A stretch of 64,000 nucleotides of DNA from Talaromyces rugulosus (taxonomy: Eukaryota > Ascomycota > Eurotiomycetes > Eurotiales > Trichocomaceae): the NCBI RefSeq assembly GCF_013368755.1, contig NC_049561.1, positions 3,906,001 through 3,970,000 on the forward strand. Reading direction: 5' to 3'. Positions 23,460-34,302 of the stretch are shown one piece after another; the stretch's first letter is position 1, and each line of letters opens with the position of its first letter. Made by a program: the position numbers and the translations under genes. A model generated the notes under the pieces. That model was not told the origin of the DNA, made no database searches, and saw nothing but the letters and a program-made list of their open reading frames with translations.

Positions 23460-25807
23460 TCATCTCCCCAACTCCTGCCCCCAGTCAAAACTATCCACCC
23501 ACTTCATAAAATCCGAGTCCTGATTGAACCAAGTACTTGCATCGTCACTCGTCAGCCAGTCCATCGGCGCAAAATCGATTTCTGCGGCCGAGCTGGACGA
23601 CGCGGCAGCCGGTACGGCCGGCGGTGCCGACAGCACGCGGTCCAGAATATGCCGGAGCACTTTGCGCGCCTGTTGACAGATCTCGTAGTTGCCCGCGTGC
23701 GGCCATATCACGTATTCCAAGTCTGCAGCAAACCGGCTCAGGTTCTGAATCACCTCGGATCGAGGGAACAACGGGTTTGGGTCGGGGGTTTGGGATTGCC
23801 GGAGAAGCTCAATGGCTAGCACGCCGGCGGATGGGAGGCCGAATATGGACATCTAATAGGGTTAGTTATTATTATCCTAAACAAATAAATAAAAGAAAGA
23901 GAGGATATACCGTCCAGGCCATGGTGTTATTATCCCTTCCGTCGCGGGATCGGTTGGAAATGGCAATCAGCAAGACGCTGAGCATTTCATGCGCGATATT
24001 CAGCAAAGCCTCAGACCCGCTGCCCTTGCGCTTGACAAGTGTTCTCTGTAAAGTGAATTCGCAGTGTAAAAAGTTCAAGTGCGTGCCAAGTGTGACATAG
24101 CCCTTTTCTCTATCCTGGTCCAGCCCTTCCAAGTGTTCACGATCCCAGCATAACGTCGGCGGTAATTGGTTGCGTATTTGCTTGGACATGGCAGATATCT
24201 CTCTGTATCTAAATATTAGTATGGTGATTACAGATAGTCGCAATGAACAATTTAACTGACGAAATTCTCTGTTCCAGATCATTATAAATCCTAGGATTCA
24301 GTGATACCTCTAGCACTAATTCTCGCACCGGGCCCATTTTGTGAATGACTCTGGCGTACGTAATATTGGATATGGTTGCTTCGGTATTCCAGCCCTCGCT
24401 GTCAACTTTGGCTAGTGCTGCTTCTCGTACATGCGGTGCGGCCATGATGTCGCAAAAGTCTACATCGAGAGGAGGTTCAATGTCCAGGTGGCGCCAGCTT
24501 AGGCGAGGTGGCCTCCCCAGGAATGTAGCCAGCTCTTTATCAAGAGCATACGACCCAACGACGAGGCGTTTGCGATGTTCAGAGAGGAACAGCGGGAGTC
24601 GTGCGAATGCTTCCTGCTGGTGGAAGCCAAGAGCAAACACGACGGTGCCGAGATCGCCGAGCGTTTTCCACGGGCGGTAGTCTGTATAATCGAATTAGCC
24701 ATTTGAGCAGAGAATCACACGCAGATGAAAGGAAGTAGGGATACTACCATGATCTCCATACAAAAAGGTAAGGAGCGAAGTATGCGCCAGGAGAACCCAA
24801 GCGAGTTGCTCCGATATGACCCCGGAGTTGTCGCAGAATCTCAAGCATATGTCGCCCGCCGACACACATACAACACCTAGTCCTCTACGATCTAGAGAGG
24901 CAGCACCATGTTCAGCCAGGTCCGACTGCGGTAAGAGACATGCGCTGGAGCCAACGACCGAGAACATCAGGCCGATGATCTCCCATTTCCGCGGCATTGA
25001 CCCGAAGAACTCTTCCGGGGTCGTTTGCGAATCCACACCGACCGGCTGCGAGGAGTTCTCAAAGATGCTCTTGGAAAGTTTCCGAAGGCTGGGGAGAGGA
25101 TCGGAACGGTCCTCAATGGCATCCTCTAGCATACGCCACACGGAGTCGAAAATCGGCTTGAGCACCGGGGCAGCAAAAATATACCCCTCACACTGGTCAA
25201 AGTTGGTCGTCGCCATCTGTGCATACAGGGTAAAATCATCGTACAAAATAAGCAGCAACTCCGCCCCAAGCTGAATCTGGCCGTCATCGATGGCATGTAG
25301 ATTGTTCCGGAGCGACTTGGATAGGTCGCGGAGAGAGCCAGTCACATTAGAAGAACGCGCGACATCATCGCTTTCGCTAAAGACAGCAGAATAGCTAGTC
25401 GGACCAAGTACTCCGGCATTGGGGAATAATGCTGCGCGTTTGCTCCAGTCGGCAATGTATCTGTCCCTGAGGGGGCCGCTTGCAGCTGCGCCCACAGGCT
25501 GCTCGCCGTGCTGGCTCTTGTTCTGGTTCTGGTTTTGTAGAGGGCCGGTCCACGAGCGACTTGGAGGAGAAGTAAAATCGGTGCTACCGCTGGATTTCAC
25601 TTCACTGAGGCTTGAACAGCTCGGATGGTCTTCTGCTGCATCATTGTCCAGCAATCTGGTCATGGGCGCTGGGTGGTAAACGCACAAAGCTGGCTTGCGC
25701 CTGCGTCTACAGCGGCTGCACGGAAGCGCATGATCACACCGGAGTTTGGACTTTCGACAGGGCTCGCACGAGCTGAGCAGGCCATTCCGACGGACTGCTG
25801 ACGACAT
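23460..25807 (-). CDS. Zn2Cys6 transcription factor
   Basis: Four exons (25807-24748, 24681-24261, 24208-23911, 23852-23460), 723 aa. The N terminus has a zinc cluster at residues 14-42 (CEPCRKSKLRCDHALPC, then SRC, then C eight residues later; CX2CX6CX5CX2CX8C) followed by the arginine-rich linker. A fungal-specific regulator domain occupies the middle and contains the stretch RPPRLSWRHLDIEPPLD. The C terminus is Ala/Ser/acidic-rich and may be an activation region. Nuclear DNA-binding regulators of this type commonly control nearby metabolic genes. The two small genes at 26.2-27.4 kb lie upstream in a divergent or tandem arrangement, but no target is evident. Confidence 0.92.
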
Positions 25808-26226
25808 GTTCGGCGCATAACACTACGCACTCCGAATGTCATGACAATCATGATTGATGAATAAGTCAGGATACAGAACTCCGACGGAGTAAGAAGTCGA
25901 TGACAAACCGGTCGGAGTAGGCCCACTCCGGCGATTCTCGGCTGGTGATTGGCCTGGAGGGTGTATACATCGGACTGGCTGTATACGTACACTTTGATGC
26001 CTTTGTTTGTTAGGAGTGGGTTCTTTGATCTGTCGGAGTACCCTAGGCAGACGTCGGCATATAAAGATGGGATCTCTTTTCACCTCATATCTGATCTTGC
26101 TCCCGGTCCGGAACCAAGACTGAGTCATCGCCTGTGTTCTTACACCCCGAAACTTCCTCCTTGAAAACTACTTCTTTTATAAAAATTCTCCTTCAAAACA
26201 ATAAAACCAGCAAGCATCTTTGAACA
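25808..26226. promoter_or_regulatory. Divergent promoter, Zn2Cys6 regulator / small gene
   Basis: 419 bp between the two start codons. The part before 26227 is A/T/C-rich (leader-like ccttcaaaacaataaaacc), as is common in highly expressed fungal genes. A TATA-like tataaaga occurs at about 26060. Confidence 0.4.
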
Positions 26227-26487
26227 ATGCCCAACGGGTTCACAAACTTCCGCTCCTCTCCGGAGCTAGACCAGAGAACGATGGTGCTCAACTCTCGGAT
26301 CAAGAAGAATGAAGCCAAAGTCACCAGCTCGGCCGCATCATTCCAGAGCGACGCGGAGACGCTAAGAGACGTGCCCCATGAAAAATCGATGTTCCGGTCA
26401 ATGATAGCTGGTAAGTCTCTATCGAGGTATATCAGTGTCCCGTTACTGATTCCTATAGCAATGAAACATATCGCGCCGAAGCAGTAG
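26227..26487 (+). CDS. Hypothetical small protein (70 aa after splicing)
   Basis: The ATG at 26227 follows a leader-like CT/A-rich stretch. A consensus intron (26411-26458, GTAAGT ... CCTATAG, 48 nt) can be removed, giving a 70-aa hydrophilic protein ending MIAAMKHIAPKQ. Because 48 nt is in frame, an unspliced mRNA would encode 86 aa. No known domain and no signal peptide. The splice signals and leader make it more than a random frame, but function is unknown. Confidence 0.5.
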   Translation: MPNGFTNFRSSPELDQRTMVLNSRIKKNEAKVTSSAASFQSDAETLRDVPHEKSMFRSMIAGKSLSRYISVPLLIPIAMKHIAPKQ

Positions 26488-26716
26488 CCGCACGCAGTCT
26501 TACAGTTTTACGATATTCAATGGAGTACTGGGTCAGGGATTTGTGTATTACTTCATTAATGACTGTTTTTATTTACATAGACTGGGTGCACATGCACTAT
26601 TTAATGATTGGCGCGGTTTCTTTCTCTTCCGGAGTCAGACTTGATCTTTGTATGTTTAGTTCTTTGGTCGGTACATGAACATTTTCAGTCATGGCAGATC
26701 CTGCCACGACCAAACA

Positions 26717-27381
26717 TCAATGATACCAAATAAAAGAAAGAGCGGCGGGTAATAAAAACCGCAAGCCAGTCGACTCCCCAACATCAAGTCCTTTCGACGA
26801 TCCTGAAGTGGGCGTGCTTTGCACCGGTGCGGCCGACGTCGCGGTGGCTGCTGGGTTGAATGTTGTCGTCGGCCCAAAGCTAGTGTCTACTCCAGAGTTT
26901 GTTGGTGCTGGGCTTGTTGGTCCTGCGCTTGGTGCAGAGATGATTATTGAAGACAAGAGCTCTATAAGGTATTAGAGCTGGAAATATCGGGGGCAACCCC
27001 GGGATTGAAACTGCTTACCGTGGTTGCAGTTGCTACTGGTATAATACCCATTCACGTAACACTTGTGTTTAGGAGAAAAGTCCCAGGTACTATGAAACCC
27101 CTTAGCGACGCTCATTAAAGGCAGACAAACGTATTTTTTTGCACTCACCAGTTATTCTCGTAGCAGTCTCCGCTCGCATAGCCGCTGAAGGTTACCTTGT
27201 CTCCAACCGACACAGAGGTGACAACTTCGCAGCTGAGACCTGGACAGGAGCGACAGTGTGTCTTTTTCGACCCATCGGGGCTTATAATAGAGCACGTCTC
27301 GTCCCGCCTGTCGAAATCCGATGCGGCGTTGGCGATACAGGCCCCCGCGAGGCCGGCAACGAGAAACTCTGCAGCGTACAT
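26717..27381 (-). CDS. Cysteine-rich secreted protein, SH3-like domain, probable GPI anchor
   Basis: Three exons (27381-27149, 27089-27019, 26961-26717), 182 aa. A signal peptide (MYAAEFLVAGLAGACIANA) precedes a compact domain with eight cysteines. Its pattern HCRSCPGLSCEVVTSVSVGD followed by a GDC...NNCTWD segment resembles bacterial-type SH3 (SH3b) domains found in small fungal secreted proteins. Both introns interrupt the cysteine domain, and splicing creates one of the cysteines (TG|T). A Ser/Thr/Pro/Ala-rich tail and a hydrophobic C terminus (LRFLLPAALSFIWYH) suggest GPI attachment to membrane or wall. The role is unknown; a wall or effector-like protein is possible. Confidence 0.75.
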
Positions 27382-28191
27382 AATAATGATGTTTTACGGA
27401 CGTGAGACAGTTGACTCACACGACGAACAACGAGGTCAGCATTGTCCAGATATATCCCCAAATTAATGGCAGACACGAGACAGGGCTGCACGCCAAGTTG
27501 CAACCAGGTAGCCTTAAGAGGTTCAACTTAAGAAGCGGCTTGAGCTGAAGTCAGAAGTACACACATTTACGCGTCGGCTGCCTTGGCCAAGGACAACAAA
27601 AGGACGAGGCTTATACTCTGTACTGCCACTGGTGATTACAAGCCAATTCTTGCCCCTGTGTTATCTCGCTTCGGCCCATCGCGCCCAAGTGCCCGGGCGA
27701 TCTTTGCCGTTTGAATCCAGCCAAGGCGCGGTCTCTTCTAGTTTCGCCAATGGGACGGGACAAGATGCAGATCCTCGTATTCTCCCTTGGCCAACTGCTA
27801 CCAGCCTACCAACGGCCTCGTCATGCCTTGAAACAGACAAGAAAGGCTGGACTATCTCGCGCGTGCCATTCCCGTCCGGGGTAAAGTGGAGGTCTGAGAA
27901 TCTCGTTAATATTGTAGCTGAAAATGCGGCTGACTCAAAATAGAGCAGTAAAACCGCGTGGCTCCCCTCCACCACGTTGTGTGTGGCTGAAAATATTTCG
28001 TAAAAGAAAGAATACGTTATTCCTTGGCCCCCCCTCAATCCTACCGACAGGGACTTCGTCAAATGTTATGCGGCTCTTCTGTTCCTTTTTAATGTGCTCA
28101 GCAACCTAGATAATTTAACCCCCACAAGGCAGGCCCAGTTTCATAATGGAATACGGGTTTAGAAGGGCTGGGAATCAACTACGCTGTCAAC
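27382..28191. other. Intergenic region
   Basis: Holds the promoters of the minus-strand cysteine-rich gene and the plus-strand membrane-protein gene. A 133-codon minus-strand frame (27661-28062) has no domain and is treated as chance. Confidence 0.4.
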
Positions 28192-29871
28192 ATGTACGCT
28201 TCACTCGAAGGACGAAAGCGCCAGCGCACACCATGGCCAACCTTGATCATGATAGTCCTGATGATGGTCTGTAAGACGGCGGTGGCGGTGATCATAGTTG
28301 TATCCGACGGCCAGGCAGTTGATTCATGGCGCGTCAGTCCGGCGGTGATACTGGCATTACTCTCGTCAATTTGGAGCGGTATGCTTGCCTTTGTTCTGAC
28401 GATGAGCACTACAATCACCTGGTGGCGGAGTGCCTGTGAAGGCGCGACGCTAGAAACCCTGCACTGCATCTGGAAGCGCGGGCTTTCCCTATGGCATCTA
28501 TCTGCTCTTCGATCGAGCGCTGTGGTGCGCAGAGTCGTTCTGGTTGCGTGGATAGTCATCATTTCGCAAATGGCACACAACTCTCTGCTGCAACGGGCGA
28601 CCCAAACCACGCTTAGCCAGGCGTCCTTTTTTGACAATATGACTTTGGATGTGCAGACGCAGATTCCCGACGGCTGGATGGGCGCTGTTTATGATCCATC
28701 GAGTATGGTTGGCTCGCGTGGTTCGCTTTCTGCCATTCAAGACTGGTGGATGAATAAGACGATCTCAACCATCCCACAGACAGCTGCAGGGAATCGCTCT
28801 GGCTCTCACTGCGACGGTACATGCCGCGGAAGTGTAAAGGGCATGGGGATTAGCTATGAGTGTACTTCTACCAGTAGGAGTCTGGACCTGACGGCAGGGC
28901 ACAACGGGGGCACGTACATATTTTCAATCAACACCACGCTCTCGTATAACTCGGCAACGAACACGCCGTTTGTGGACTTGCTAGTCCTCTACTCTTCAGC
29001 AGTTGACGGGGAGTGCACGGCAACGCTGAATTTGCGAAATTGCAGTATCGAAGCCGCCATCGTGGAGTACCCGATAGTGATCGAAAACAGCACTGTTGCA
29101 CTGGACAGGACTCGGCTCGACCCTCCAGTTGTGGTCGAAAAATATGTATCCAAGGGAGACATGCCAACAGCTACAGTCGGTCAAGGTGCTGGTCCTCTTC
29201 AAGGAATCCATGGGTTTGTCTACGACACTTTAACGACCAACGTCTCGCTGGTCAATACTGACAACCGCGTCCGACATACGGGACGGTTCATCGGTGACAT
29301 TTTCTTCCAAACAGACGAATCGGCCTATGACCAGGCAATTCTCCATAAATGTGGTCTCCAATGGTCTGATCCGACGCTGTATGTTCTCGACGCGATGCAG
29401 GATTTTCTCTTCCGTGCAGCCATCACCAGCGCACGCAACAGCACCGACGACGATGACGGGGTCCATCAGACGTTCAGCGTCAACCGGACAGCCGATATAC
29501 TCACCTACCAATCCAACTACGGCTTCTTAGCGGCAGCTCTGGCTCTCATGTCTCTTGCCTTGGGCTGCGTGATATTGCAGCTTTGGGGATGGTGGCGGCT
29601 CCGACATTGTGTGGTAAGCTTGAGCCCAGTCGAAGTAGCAAACTCGTTTGGCGCGCTGGCGACGTCAACGCAGCTTGATAATCACAATTCATCTCCTCGT
29701 TTCACCAGAGACAATAAGGATGTTTCCACGGTTGATGATATTCTACATGCGGTTGGAAAGTCAACAGTGAGGTATGACGGAGTGGCATTTCGTGGAAGAT
29801 CTGTGTATTCGTTGCAGGGGAGGCCAATATCTTTAGGAGTGCTTAGCCCAGAGCGCCGTGATGTTAAATAG
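28192..29871 (+). CDS. Large fungal membrane protein of unknown function
   Basis: Intronless, 559 aa. TM helices are at about residues 15-40, 48-70 and 110-130, then a ~310-residue non-cytosolic region rich in N-x-S/T sites and cysteines, and a last TM near 445-470 (FLAAALALMSLALGCVILQLW) followed by a ~90-residue cytosolic tail. WWRSACEGATLETLHCIWKRG after TM2 resembles a recurrent signature of multi-copy fungal membrane proteins, several of them DUF-type, with no assigned function. The long open frame, glycosylation sites and membrane layout support a real gene. No catalytic motif seen. Confidence 0.8.
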   Translation: MYASLEGRKRQRTPWPTLIMIVLMMVCKTAVAVIIVVSDGQAVDSWRVSPAVILALLSSIWSGMLAFVLTMSTTITWWRSACEGATLETLHCIWKRGLSLWHLSALRSSAVVRRVVLVAWIVIISQMAHNSLLQRATQTTLSQASFFDNMTLDVQTQIPDGWMGAVYDPSSMVGSRGSLSAIQDWWMNKTISTIPQTAAGNRSGSHCDGTCRGSVKGMGISYECTSTSRSLDLTAGHNGGTYIFSINTTLSYNSATNTPFVDLLVLYSSAVDGECTATLNLRNCSIEAAIVEYPIVIENSTVALDRTRLDPPVVVEKYVSKGDMPTATVGQGAGPLQGIHGFVYDTLTTNVSLVNTDNRVRHTGRFIGDIFFQTDESAYDQAILHKCGLQWSDPTLYVLDAMQDFLFRAAITSARNSTDDDDGVHQTFSVNRTADILTYQSNYGFLAAALALMSLALGCVILQLWGWWRLRHCVVSLSPVEVANSFGALATSTQLDNHNSSPRFTRDNKDVSTVDDILHAVGKSTVRYDGVAFRGRSVYSLQGRPISLGVLSPERRDVK

Positions 29872-30251
29872 TTTGATGTTGATGTGTTTGAGCCATACTC
29901 CTTATTGACGATAATGGGAAATGCCGTTGGACGTGTCACTAGTGTTGAACAACACCGGTCTGGATTTTCTGGTCACATCTGGCCATGTAGGAGGGAAAAA
30001 AAAACCAACACCACTATCGCGACATCACCGAGAAATAATGACACTTGACAGATAGACGGGGCGATGAAGCGTCAATCAGTGGTGGCCGAACATTGCATAC
30101 ATCGGGTCTCATTATGACTCATTTTAGATCCCGAGGGTTCGCGTAGATATTTCAAGAGCACACACATCCGCCCTGTGTACGACAATGAACATGGAATGCT
30201 CAGGAGCACACATGGTAGTTATATAGATAACTATTACTTCAGTAAGCAGCC
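29872..30251. other. Intergenic region
   Basis: 380 bp between two plus-strand genes, containing the SDR promoter. A short poly-A stretch at about 29995-30004. Nothing else seen. Confidence 0.4.
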
Positions 30252-31222
30252 ATGGGAGACCCCCGAGTCCGCAACATGGACCACTTCACGGCGACCACCC
30301 ATTCGGCCATCTCACCCATTCTCGACCCGTCCGCAAACCGCTTCCAGCGACCCTTTAGCGTCTGCATCATCGGAGCCTCGGGCGCCATTGGCCATGGAGT
30401 CGCCAAATCGTACGCACGTGCCGGGTGCAGTGATATAATACTCGCCGCAAGAGATATCGAGACATTGAAGACCAATGCCCAGTCGCTTGCCGTGGCCGTC
30501 TCCCCAGCCCCGAGAATGCATATCCAGCACTGCGACATCGCCAATGCCGACTCGGTGCGTACGCTGACCGAGTATATATCCTCCAATCTGCCTGTTCTCG
30601 ACGCCGTTGTCCTGGTCAGCGGCATATCTGGCGCTATCGAGCTGCGCATCACCGACGGATCTCCAGCAGACGGCGCCTGGGCCCAGGTATTTGGTACTAA
30701 CGCGCTGGGCACGTATCACGTCGCGCACTACTTTGTGCCGTTGCTGTTGAAATCGCAGACCAAAAGCTTCATGGTCGTTGGCTCTGTAGCCGCATGTATC
30801 ACAAAGGGAATCATTGCGAATACCAAATACTGCGTTAGCAAGTTGACCCAGGCGCGCCTCGTGGAGTGTGTGGCAGAACAGTTTAAAGAGGAGGGCTTGT
30901 TTGCTGTGAGCGTCCACCCAGGAGCGGTCAAGAGCCAAAATGCAATTGACAATGCACCGGAGCAGTTTATGAAATGTAAGCTGTCCTTTGTGTAGGCTAC
31001 ATGGTTGACGAAGCTGACTGACTTTTTGCAGACTTGACAGACGACCCGGAGCTTTGTGGAGCATTCTGTGTCTGGCTGACACAGGCCCCGGCCAGGTTCC
31101 AGTGGCTGAGTGGGAGGCTGGTCTGCGCGACGTGGGATCCGGATGAGCTGCTAGCGAAGAAAGATGATATTGTTAAAGGCGATCTTTTGAAGTTTGAGGC
31201 GAGGACCACCCTGGACCAGTAG
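30252..31222 (+). CDS. Short-chain dehydrogenase/reductase
   Basis: Two exons (30252-30975, 31032-31222), 304 aa. The ATG has strong context (gccATGG). After a ~35-residue N-terminal extension, IIGASGAIGHG gives the Rossmann GxxGxxG motif, NALGTYH the structural Asn, VVGSVAA the catalytic Ser region and YCVSK the Tyr-x-x-x-Lys pair, so all catalytic elements are present. The intron (GTAAGC ... TTTGCAG) joins QFMK to YLTDDPELCG in phase; reading through it would end the protein at KCKLSFV. Likely a cytosolic NAD(P)-dependent oxidoreductase; the substrate is unknown. Confidence 0.88.
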
Positions 31223-32392
31223 CCAGCACAACAGCCGGGCTACGAATGAAGGAGCGCCGGTATTTTTGCGTGCATCAACAGGCTTGCGCGGATTGGAAAA
31301 TAACCGTCGAATAATTAGATTCCTAGTTGCACGGCCAATACCAGAATAGCGAGGACTATTCAGGGCCCAGTCACGGGCTTTTGGGCATGGTGGTCTTCCT
31401 TTCCATCAAACCCGATCATCTCCACGTCGATATACACTGCGCCGCTGTCAGTGGAATGACCAAAGACTCGTTTGTATTGCTGGTATGTCGGTTTTATCAA
31501 CTGATATTCTCAGGCGGAATGCAATATCGTATATAGTCATCAAAAGAAATGTTTTGTAGCTGATTATCTCCACAACAAAGCGAAAATTCACCATCTGTCC
31601 GTCCTTGAGCCCTAGAAATAGTACTAATGAATATCGAGTGCCGCGATACTAGTGAAGTTTTTTTCGGCCGACTTGGTAGGCTTGTTTTCGCTAAAGCCCG
31701 AGGCAAATGAGGTTATGATGAAGTCTCACGATGAAAAGTATGAAGGTTGTTGGTATGAGTGTGTGGGTTTGCGTTTGCCGTCCGGTCACTCGCCTTGTGG
31801 TAGCTGAAGCCTGACAAATTAAGCACCCACAAACTCACTCGGTATCAAGGGCGAATTATCTTTCGATCAGTCTAGTTTTGAGCTATGATAAAGAACTTCC
31901 TCGACTGAAACAAAATAACCCCAAAAAAAACATGAGACATTAAACAAAACCGTCACTTTCTTAGCGTGAATAGGTCTGGGTTGTTATTCTTTCAGCTATT
32001 TAGATAGCCTCCGGTTTCCGTGTATACTTTAAATGGCGCTCGTTGTCTAGCATCTGCTGGGTGGACTGTATCAACTAGCTAAACCCTCTCGGGAAAAAAG
32101 AAAAAAAGGGGGAAAAATTGAAAGCTAGTGTAGCAATAGAAATATACCGTGTCGCAGAATATAACCACATAACTCCCAAGAAGAAAGACCTGTAACACGA
32201 GTTCGACAAAGGGTCAGACGACCAAATTTGAGTGATAATGGAATAAACTAATTATTAAAGCCAATTCACTCATTTTGGTATCGGTCTCAAGAGGTATTCC
32301 GTGTTATTTAAGATGGTGGCCTGCAAGATTGTACATTAGAGAAACTATTCTTAAAATCATCGAACCGGTAATAACAGTCATATTCTATCACA
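31223..32392. other. Intergenic region
   Basis: About 1.2 kb. The + frame at 31388-31536 has a short stretch (FLSIKPDHLHVDI) resembling the N-terminal part of the protein encoded at 32393 (LFPIKPDHPDVEA); it may be a relic of a duplicated copy. Otherwise AT-rich with no recognised feature. Confidence 0.35.
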
Positions 32393-33946
32393 ATGAACGG
32401 TCACATAGACACACATGGTGCCAAAGAGGACGAGGACGAGGATAGTCCCTTTCGATTTTCTATTTGGGGTGGTCTATTCCCGATTAAGCCAGACCATCCT
32501 GATGTTGAAGCATACAATGGCTGCCGTGAGGATTTGATACATATATTGATTGACCAACTTGGGTCAAACTGGCTGTTGGTGTCAATCTTCCGCGCGAGCT
32601 TGGAACCAAGCGGGCCCTTTAAACCCGAACCTTGCCTTGTGATAATGGTGCAATCGGAATACCAATGCAATTGGAGAGAGCTTGAAAACTGCCTCAGAAA
32701 AGCATTGCATCCTCCAGCCAAACATTTACGAATTCTTTTCCTCTCCGGTGCATATGATGAATCATTAACTACACCTAAAAGTGAGGAAGTCTTATGTGGC
32801 GATTTGTATCGCGAACACATTCACTTGGGAAAGCCTTCTGGCCGAGATGGGGAAATGTTTTGGCCAATTTCTTCCAAGAAAGGCGAAGAAATCGAATGTA
32901 CAGGTGGCGGGGTAGTTGGCCTCCAAATAGGTAATAAGACACACTGGGGCTATCTTACATCTCACACTGCCCTACAGAAGAAACCACCGGAAAAAAGTAA
33001 GATAAACAGACACGGGTTTCCAGTCTCTACATTATCCGATACACCTCAGTTTCTGTCACCGCTAAGAACACGGCTTATGTGGCTATTGAAAGATTGGGAA
33101 AAGCGTTTTTTATACGAAATAACACGTAACATTCGTTCTCCTATGCTCCTAAGTCATAGACGACATCGACGGATTGACGATTTGTTTAATAGCCCTCCAC
33201 AAGTCATAGAGAAGGATATGCCACCCCCAGCACGTCTACTTTTGGCTTCAGGCCGAGTTTTACGAGACAAACACATTCAAGATTGGGCATTTATTGAAAT
33301 GTCAGAACAAGAGCTTTCCATGCCTCTTTCACGCCAAAATATTCTAAAACCGGCTGCTCAAGAGCTACCTACTATCAGATACACTAGATCTCGCCAAGAC
33401 ACACATTTTGAGAACGGTTCACAACTGTCGGGTTTTGGTAAAATGGAGCTCGGACAATGGTATTTCAAAAGTGGAAACAAAACCATGTCCACCGACGGAA
33501 TTTGTAATGGGGTCACAGCAATTGGACCCCTGAGAACCGAAAATGTTCGCTACGACATGCATGGAAATCGAATTGTCTCAACGGATAAACGATTTTTTGA
33601 GGATTTCATTATGTTTGCTGGGGCCAAGTCGAGAACATACACCACATCCGAGAGGAGCCAATGGCACCAGGTAGATTTTAGCTGGCTTGGAGACGCCGGA
33701 TCATGGGTAATCGACGGACACAGGCGATTTTGCGGCTTGCTACGCGGTACGGTCGGAATTATGTTGCCTGAGAGGTGTAGGGATAATACACGTTTCTTTA
33801 GGACTATGGGACTGGTATCTAGCGTTGATCACATCTTGCCTTCTATTGCTGAGCGCGCGCGTCAAGATATCGTTGTCAGTCTAAATTTTCAAGGAGATGG
33901 GTCATCCCAAACTTGCTCCGTTTGTGTGCCCCTTGAATCGAAGTAG
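32393..33946 (+). CDS. Trypsin-fold protein with lost catalytic serine (pseudoprotease)
   Basis: Intronless, 517 aa, no signal peptide. The N-terminal ~170 residues (FPIKPDHPDVEAYNGCREDL..., then CLVIMVQSE) match the same region of the gene at 34303-35622. The C-terminal half aligns with that paralogue's trypsin-like domain: GYLTSHTAL for its GFLTCCHVV, DWAFIEM for DCAFVEL, QWYFKSGNKTMSTDGICNG for RWYFKAGFMSGITSGTCNG, and GDAGSWVIDG for GDSGSLVIDG. The nucleophile position is Ala435 (GCC), and the His motif is displaced by one residue, so proteolysis is unlikely. An insertion of about 100 residues lies between the His and Asp motifs. The frame is intact, which suggests selection for a non-catalytic role such as binding or regulation. 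Confidence 0.78.
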   Translation: MNGHIDTHGAKEDEDEDSPFRFSIWGGLFPIKPDHPDVEAYNGCREDLIHILIDQLGSNWLLVSIFRASLEPSGPFKPEPCLVIMVQSEYQCNWRELENCLRKALHPPAKHLRILFLSGAYDESLTTPKSEEVLCGDLYREHIHLGKPSGRDGEMFWPISSKKGEEIECTGGGVVGLQIGNKTHWGYLTSHTALQKKPPEKSKINRHGFPVSTLSDTPQFLSPLRTRLMWLLKDWEKRFLYEITRNIRSPMLLSHRRHRRIDDLFNSPPQVIEKDMPPPARLLLASGRVLRDKHIQDWAFIEMSEQELSMPLSRQNILKPAAQELPTIRYTRSRQDTHFENGSQLSGFGKMELGQWYFKSGNKTMSTDGICNGVTAIGPLRTENVRYDMHGNRIVSTDKRFFEDFIMFAGAKSRTYTTSERSQWHQVDFSWLGDAGSWVIDGHRRFCGLLRGTVGIMLPERCRDNTRFFRTMGLVSSVDHILPSIAERARQDIVVSLNFQGDGSSQTCSVCVPLESK

Positions 33947-34302
33947 AACAATTTTTATTATATTGATGGTAATATATACATTTCAATGAAAGTCTCTTAT
34001 TTAGCCTTGCTTTTGCCATTTATCCATAACCTAGAACTCAAAAAGGTTCTAACTACCGAGGTAGTAATGCTCTAATGTTATGGTGAATAAATGGCATTTC
34101 AAAGGACCATGATAGCCGTTGTGCGTGCTGGGAATGGAATGAGTGGCAAGTGTATCTGGTATAGAAAGACATATACGCACAAGTCCAAAAGCTGGATATA
34201 TTAGCGTTTAGGACATTATTTCCTTGGATGGAAAATTTAACGAATCTAGAAATGAATAATTCAACATGTTCAAATACATCTGTATCTGTTTTCGGTAGTA
34301 AG
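33947..34302. other. Convergent intergenic region of the trypsin-like pair
   Basis: 356 bp, AT-rich, holding the 3' UTRs of the two tail-to-tail paralogues. No repeat arms were recognised that would explain the duplication. Confidence 0.45.

Noticed and set aside
27661..28062. 133-codon minus-strand open frame
   Set aside because: No domain, no leader and no splice partners; looks like chance in balanced-composition DNA.
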